A program made the position numbers and the translations under genes. The notes below the pieces were generated by a model, which was not told the origin of the DNA, made no database searches, and saw only the letters and a program-made list of their open reading frames with translations. Source: Taibaiella koreensis (lineage in GTDB: Bacteria; Bacteroidota; Bacteroidia; Chitinophagales; Chitinophagaceae). From it: DNA of 64,000 bases. The stretch is taken from NCBI RefSeq assembly GCF_003545715.1, contig NZ_QVNU01000006.1, positions 248,001 through 312,000 on the forward strand, read 5' to 3'. Below, piece by piece: positions 62,842 through 64,000 of the stretch. Within the stretch, counting starts at the first letter, position 1. The number at the start of each line of letters is the position of its first letter.

Positions 62842-63894
62842 TTAATTATCAGCCTGTTCCTCCTGCTTAAGGATTACCTCCGTTTTCTTGTTGCTCTTGA
62901 TCTCAGACAAGGGAATACCCTTTTGGTTGTCCATGGCCAATACCGTAAGCTCATGGCCCATATTGAGGTCTATAAATACCCGGCCGTCGATAAGCCAGCC
63001 GGTGGCCTTGAAGCCATAGCCTTTTTTGGAAAGGCCGGAAGAAGTATAGATATCTTCATCGAAAACGATCTTGACCAGGTCGCCATCGCTGAATTTGCGG
63101 GCATTTTCTATGTGAGCGCTGTAATAAGATAGCTTGACTTTGGGCGTCTTCGCCGTTTTGCTCATGACCTTCACCGACATCGTTTTGAACTCCTCGTCAT
63201 TGTCGCTGCCGCCGCGGGCATTTACCGGCCGGGCATCGGCATTGAATACGTTATAGCCGAAATCTTTCATATACAGCTCAGGATATTCAAACAGCTCTTT
63301 TACTGCAATGATCTTGTAAACGTAAACGGCAGTTTCGGGATTGAGCTGCATGGAAAAATAATTGCTGCCTTGCTGCTTGATCGCTTTCGAAATATTGCCG
63401 ATGCCGAAATTGTAGCCCGCCAGCGTTAGCGCCCATACGCCTATTGAGGTATAATAGCTTTTGAGCAGGCGGCAGGCGGCATCGGTAGATTTGGCAATGT
63501 CGTTGCGTTCGTCCACGATATCATCGACCTTAAGACCCAGCCCACGGGCCGTTTCAGGCATCAGCTGCCAGTAGCCGGCAGCGCCTGCATGCGATGTCGC
63601 ATTGGCGAAGCCGCTTTCTACTACAGGAATATACTTTAGGTCCATAGGCAGCCCGTGCCGGGCAAGATAGCGCTCAAATACGGGGAACCAGGCATTGGCC
63701 TGTTGCCGCAGTCTGGGCAGGTTCACCACCGGAACCTGCTTGCGGATCACATTCATGAGCCGGCTCGCTACGAAGTTATTGTCAACGGGTATCCGCTCCC
63801 CGCAGAAGATTACTTCGTGCGGACCTGCCTGCGCCCCGGTTACCGAGAGCAGGCTTATCAGTAGCAATAATGCTGTTTTGCGTAAGGTTTGCAT
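62842..63894 (-). CDS. Lytic murein transglycosylase (SLT family 23)
   Basis: The 350-residue product has a signal peptide (TALLLLISLLSVTGAQAG). A goose-lysozyme-like SLT domain follows with the catalytic Glu in YIPVVESGFANATSHAGAAG, then GYWQLMPETARGLGL and LTLAGYNFGIGNISKAI. It cleaves the glycan strands of peptidoglycan with anhydro-muramyl formation. The C-terminal 130 residues contain a LysM-like or related domain (SYYSAHIENARKFSDGDLVK). The frame is open to the window edge, but another gene's stop lies ten bases upstream of this ATG, fixing the start. Confidence 0.9.
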   Translation of the reverse strand: MQTLRKTALLLLISLLSVTGAQAGPHEVIFCGERIPVDNNFVASRLMNVIRKQVPVVNLPRLRQQANAWFPVFERYLARHGLPMDLKYIPVVESGFANATSHAGAAGYWQLMPETARGLGLKVDDIVDERNDIAKSTDAACRLLKSYYTSIGVWALTLAGYNFGIGNISKAIKQQGSNYFSMQLNPETAVYVYKIIAVKELFEYPELYMKDFGYNVFNADARPVNARGGSDNDEEFKTMSVKVMSKTAKTPKVKLSYYSAHIENARKFSDGDLVKIVFDEDIYTSSGLSKKGYGFKATGWLIDGRVFIDLNMGHELTVLAMDNQKGIPLSEIKSNKKTEVILKQEEQADN

Positions 63895-63904
63895 AGGCCG
63901 GAAT

Positions 63905-64000
63905 TTATTTGGTGTCTTTCTTTCTTTTATCCTTTTTAGAGCGCTCTTTGCGTTCTTTCTTTTGCTCTTTTTTGCCATCGTCGCCCGCTGCCGATACACC
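63905..64000 (-). CDS. C-terminal tail of a lysine-rich protein (partial)
   Basis: In a frame different from the transglycosylase, the minus strand encodes 31 residues ending in a TAA ten bases before the transglycosylase start: GVSAAGDDGKKEQKKERKER followed by SKKDKRKKDTK. Its highly charged Lys/Glu/Arg tail is typical of a disordered protein end. The body of the gene lies outside the window. The tight spacing suggests one operon with the transglycosylase. Confidence 0.6.
   Translation of the reverse strand, partial: GVSAAGDDGKKEQKKERKERSKKDKRKKDTK

Overview
The window comes from a member of the Bacteroidota, most likely a Chitinophagaceae-type organism (family placement is inference). The evidence is eight secreted proteins ending in type IX secretion system (T9SS) sorting domains, Bacteroidota-type -7 promoter boxes (TAnnTTTG) instead of E. 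coli-like promoters, an S46 dipeptidyl peptidase, SprB-type repeat adhesins and a CarB lacking the allosteric domain. Most of the window reads as chromosomal backbone. I found no tRNA, rRNA, CRISPR array, insertion sequence or integrase.

Layout. 0-4 kb: end of dnaN, a stand-alone C-terminal half of carB, a lipoprotein, a small secreted protein and a compact Gre-factor-like protein. 4-10.5 kb: a giant T9SS type B adhesin, an outer-membrane barrel, and kdnB-kdsB for (8-amino-)Kdo lipopolysaccharide sugar, separated by a degenerate heptanucleotide tandem array. 10.6-23 kb: a DPP11-type S46 peptidase, a second type B cargo protein, a T9SS serine protease, a broken small lipoprotein gene, uvrB and a 1028-residue repeat adhesin. 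23.4-30.3 kb: a GH3 glycosidase, a serine hydrolase and an HI0933-type flavoprotein in tight succession, then an ECF sigma factor, a probable anti-sigma factor and a barrel protein. 30.4-42.6 kb: a T9SS beta-propeller, ppx, ppk1, glyS, small lipoproteins, an orphan response regulator, a deoxynucleoside kinase, META and SRPBCC proteins, an MtfA-like peptidase and pterin dehydratase.

42.6-49.2 kb is the most accessory-looking part: four very short genes, mostly with their own terminators, then a Crp-type regulator with an FAD monooxygenase, and an AraC regulator next to a truncated short-chain dehydrogenase gene that still carries a promoter and paired direct repeats. 49.2-57 kb holds an FG-GAP T9SS protein, an AraC/membrane-protein pair, and two divergent right-handed beta-helix proteins that resemble phage tailspikes and lack signal peptides. 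57-64 kb: secreted endonuclease I, an acyl-CoA carboxylase beta subunit, another T9SS cargo protein, a lytic transglycosylase and the tail of a lysine-rich upstream gene.

How the parts fit together: much of the coding capacity makes envelope, secreted or surface material (adhesins, proteases, nuclease, peptidoglycan-acting enzymes, LPS sugar). Housekeeping genes (dnaN, uvrB, glyS, ppk1/ppx, carB) are scattered between them. No dominant novel system stands out. The items most worth a second look are the heptamer array, the tailspike-like pair, the terminator-like hairpin inside a signal-peptide coding sequence, the short-gene cluster, and two recently broken genes.
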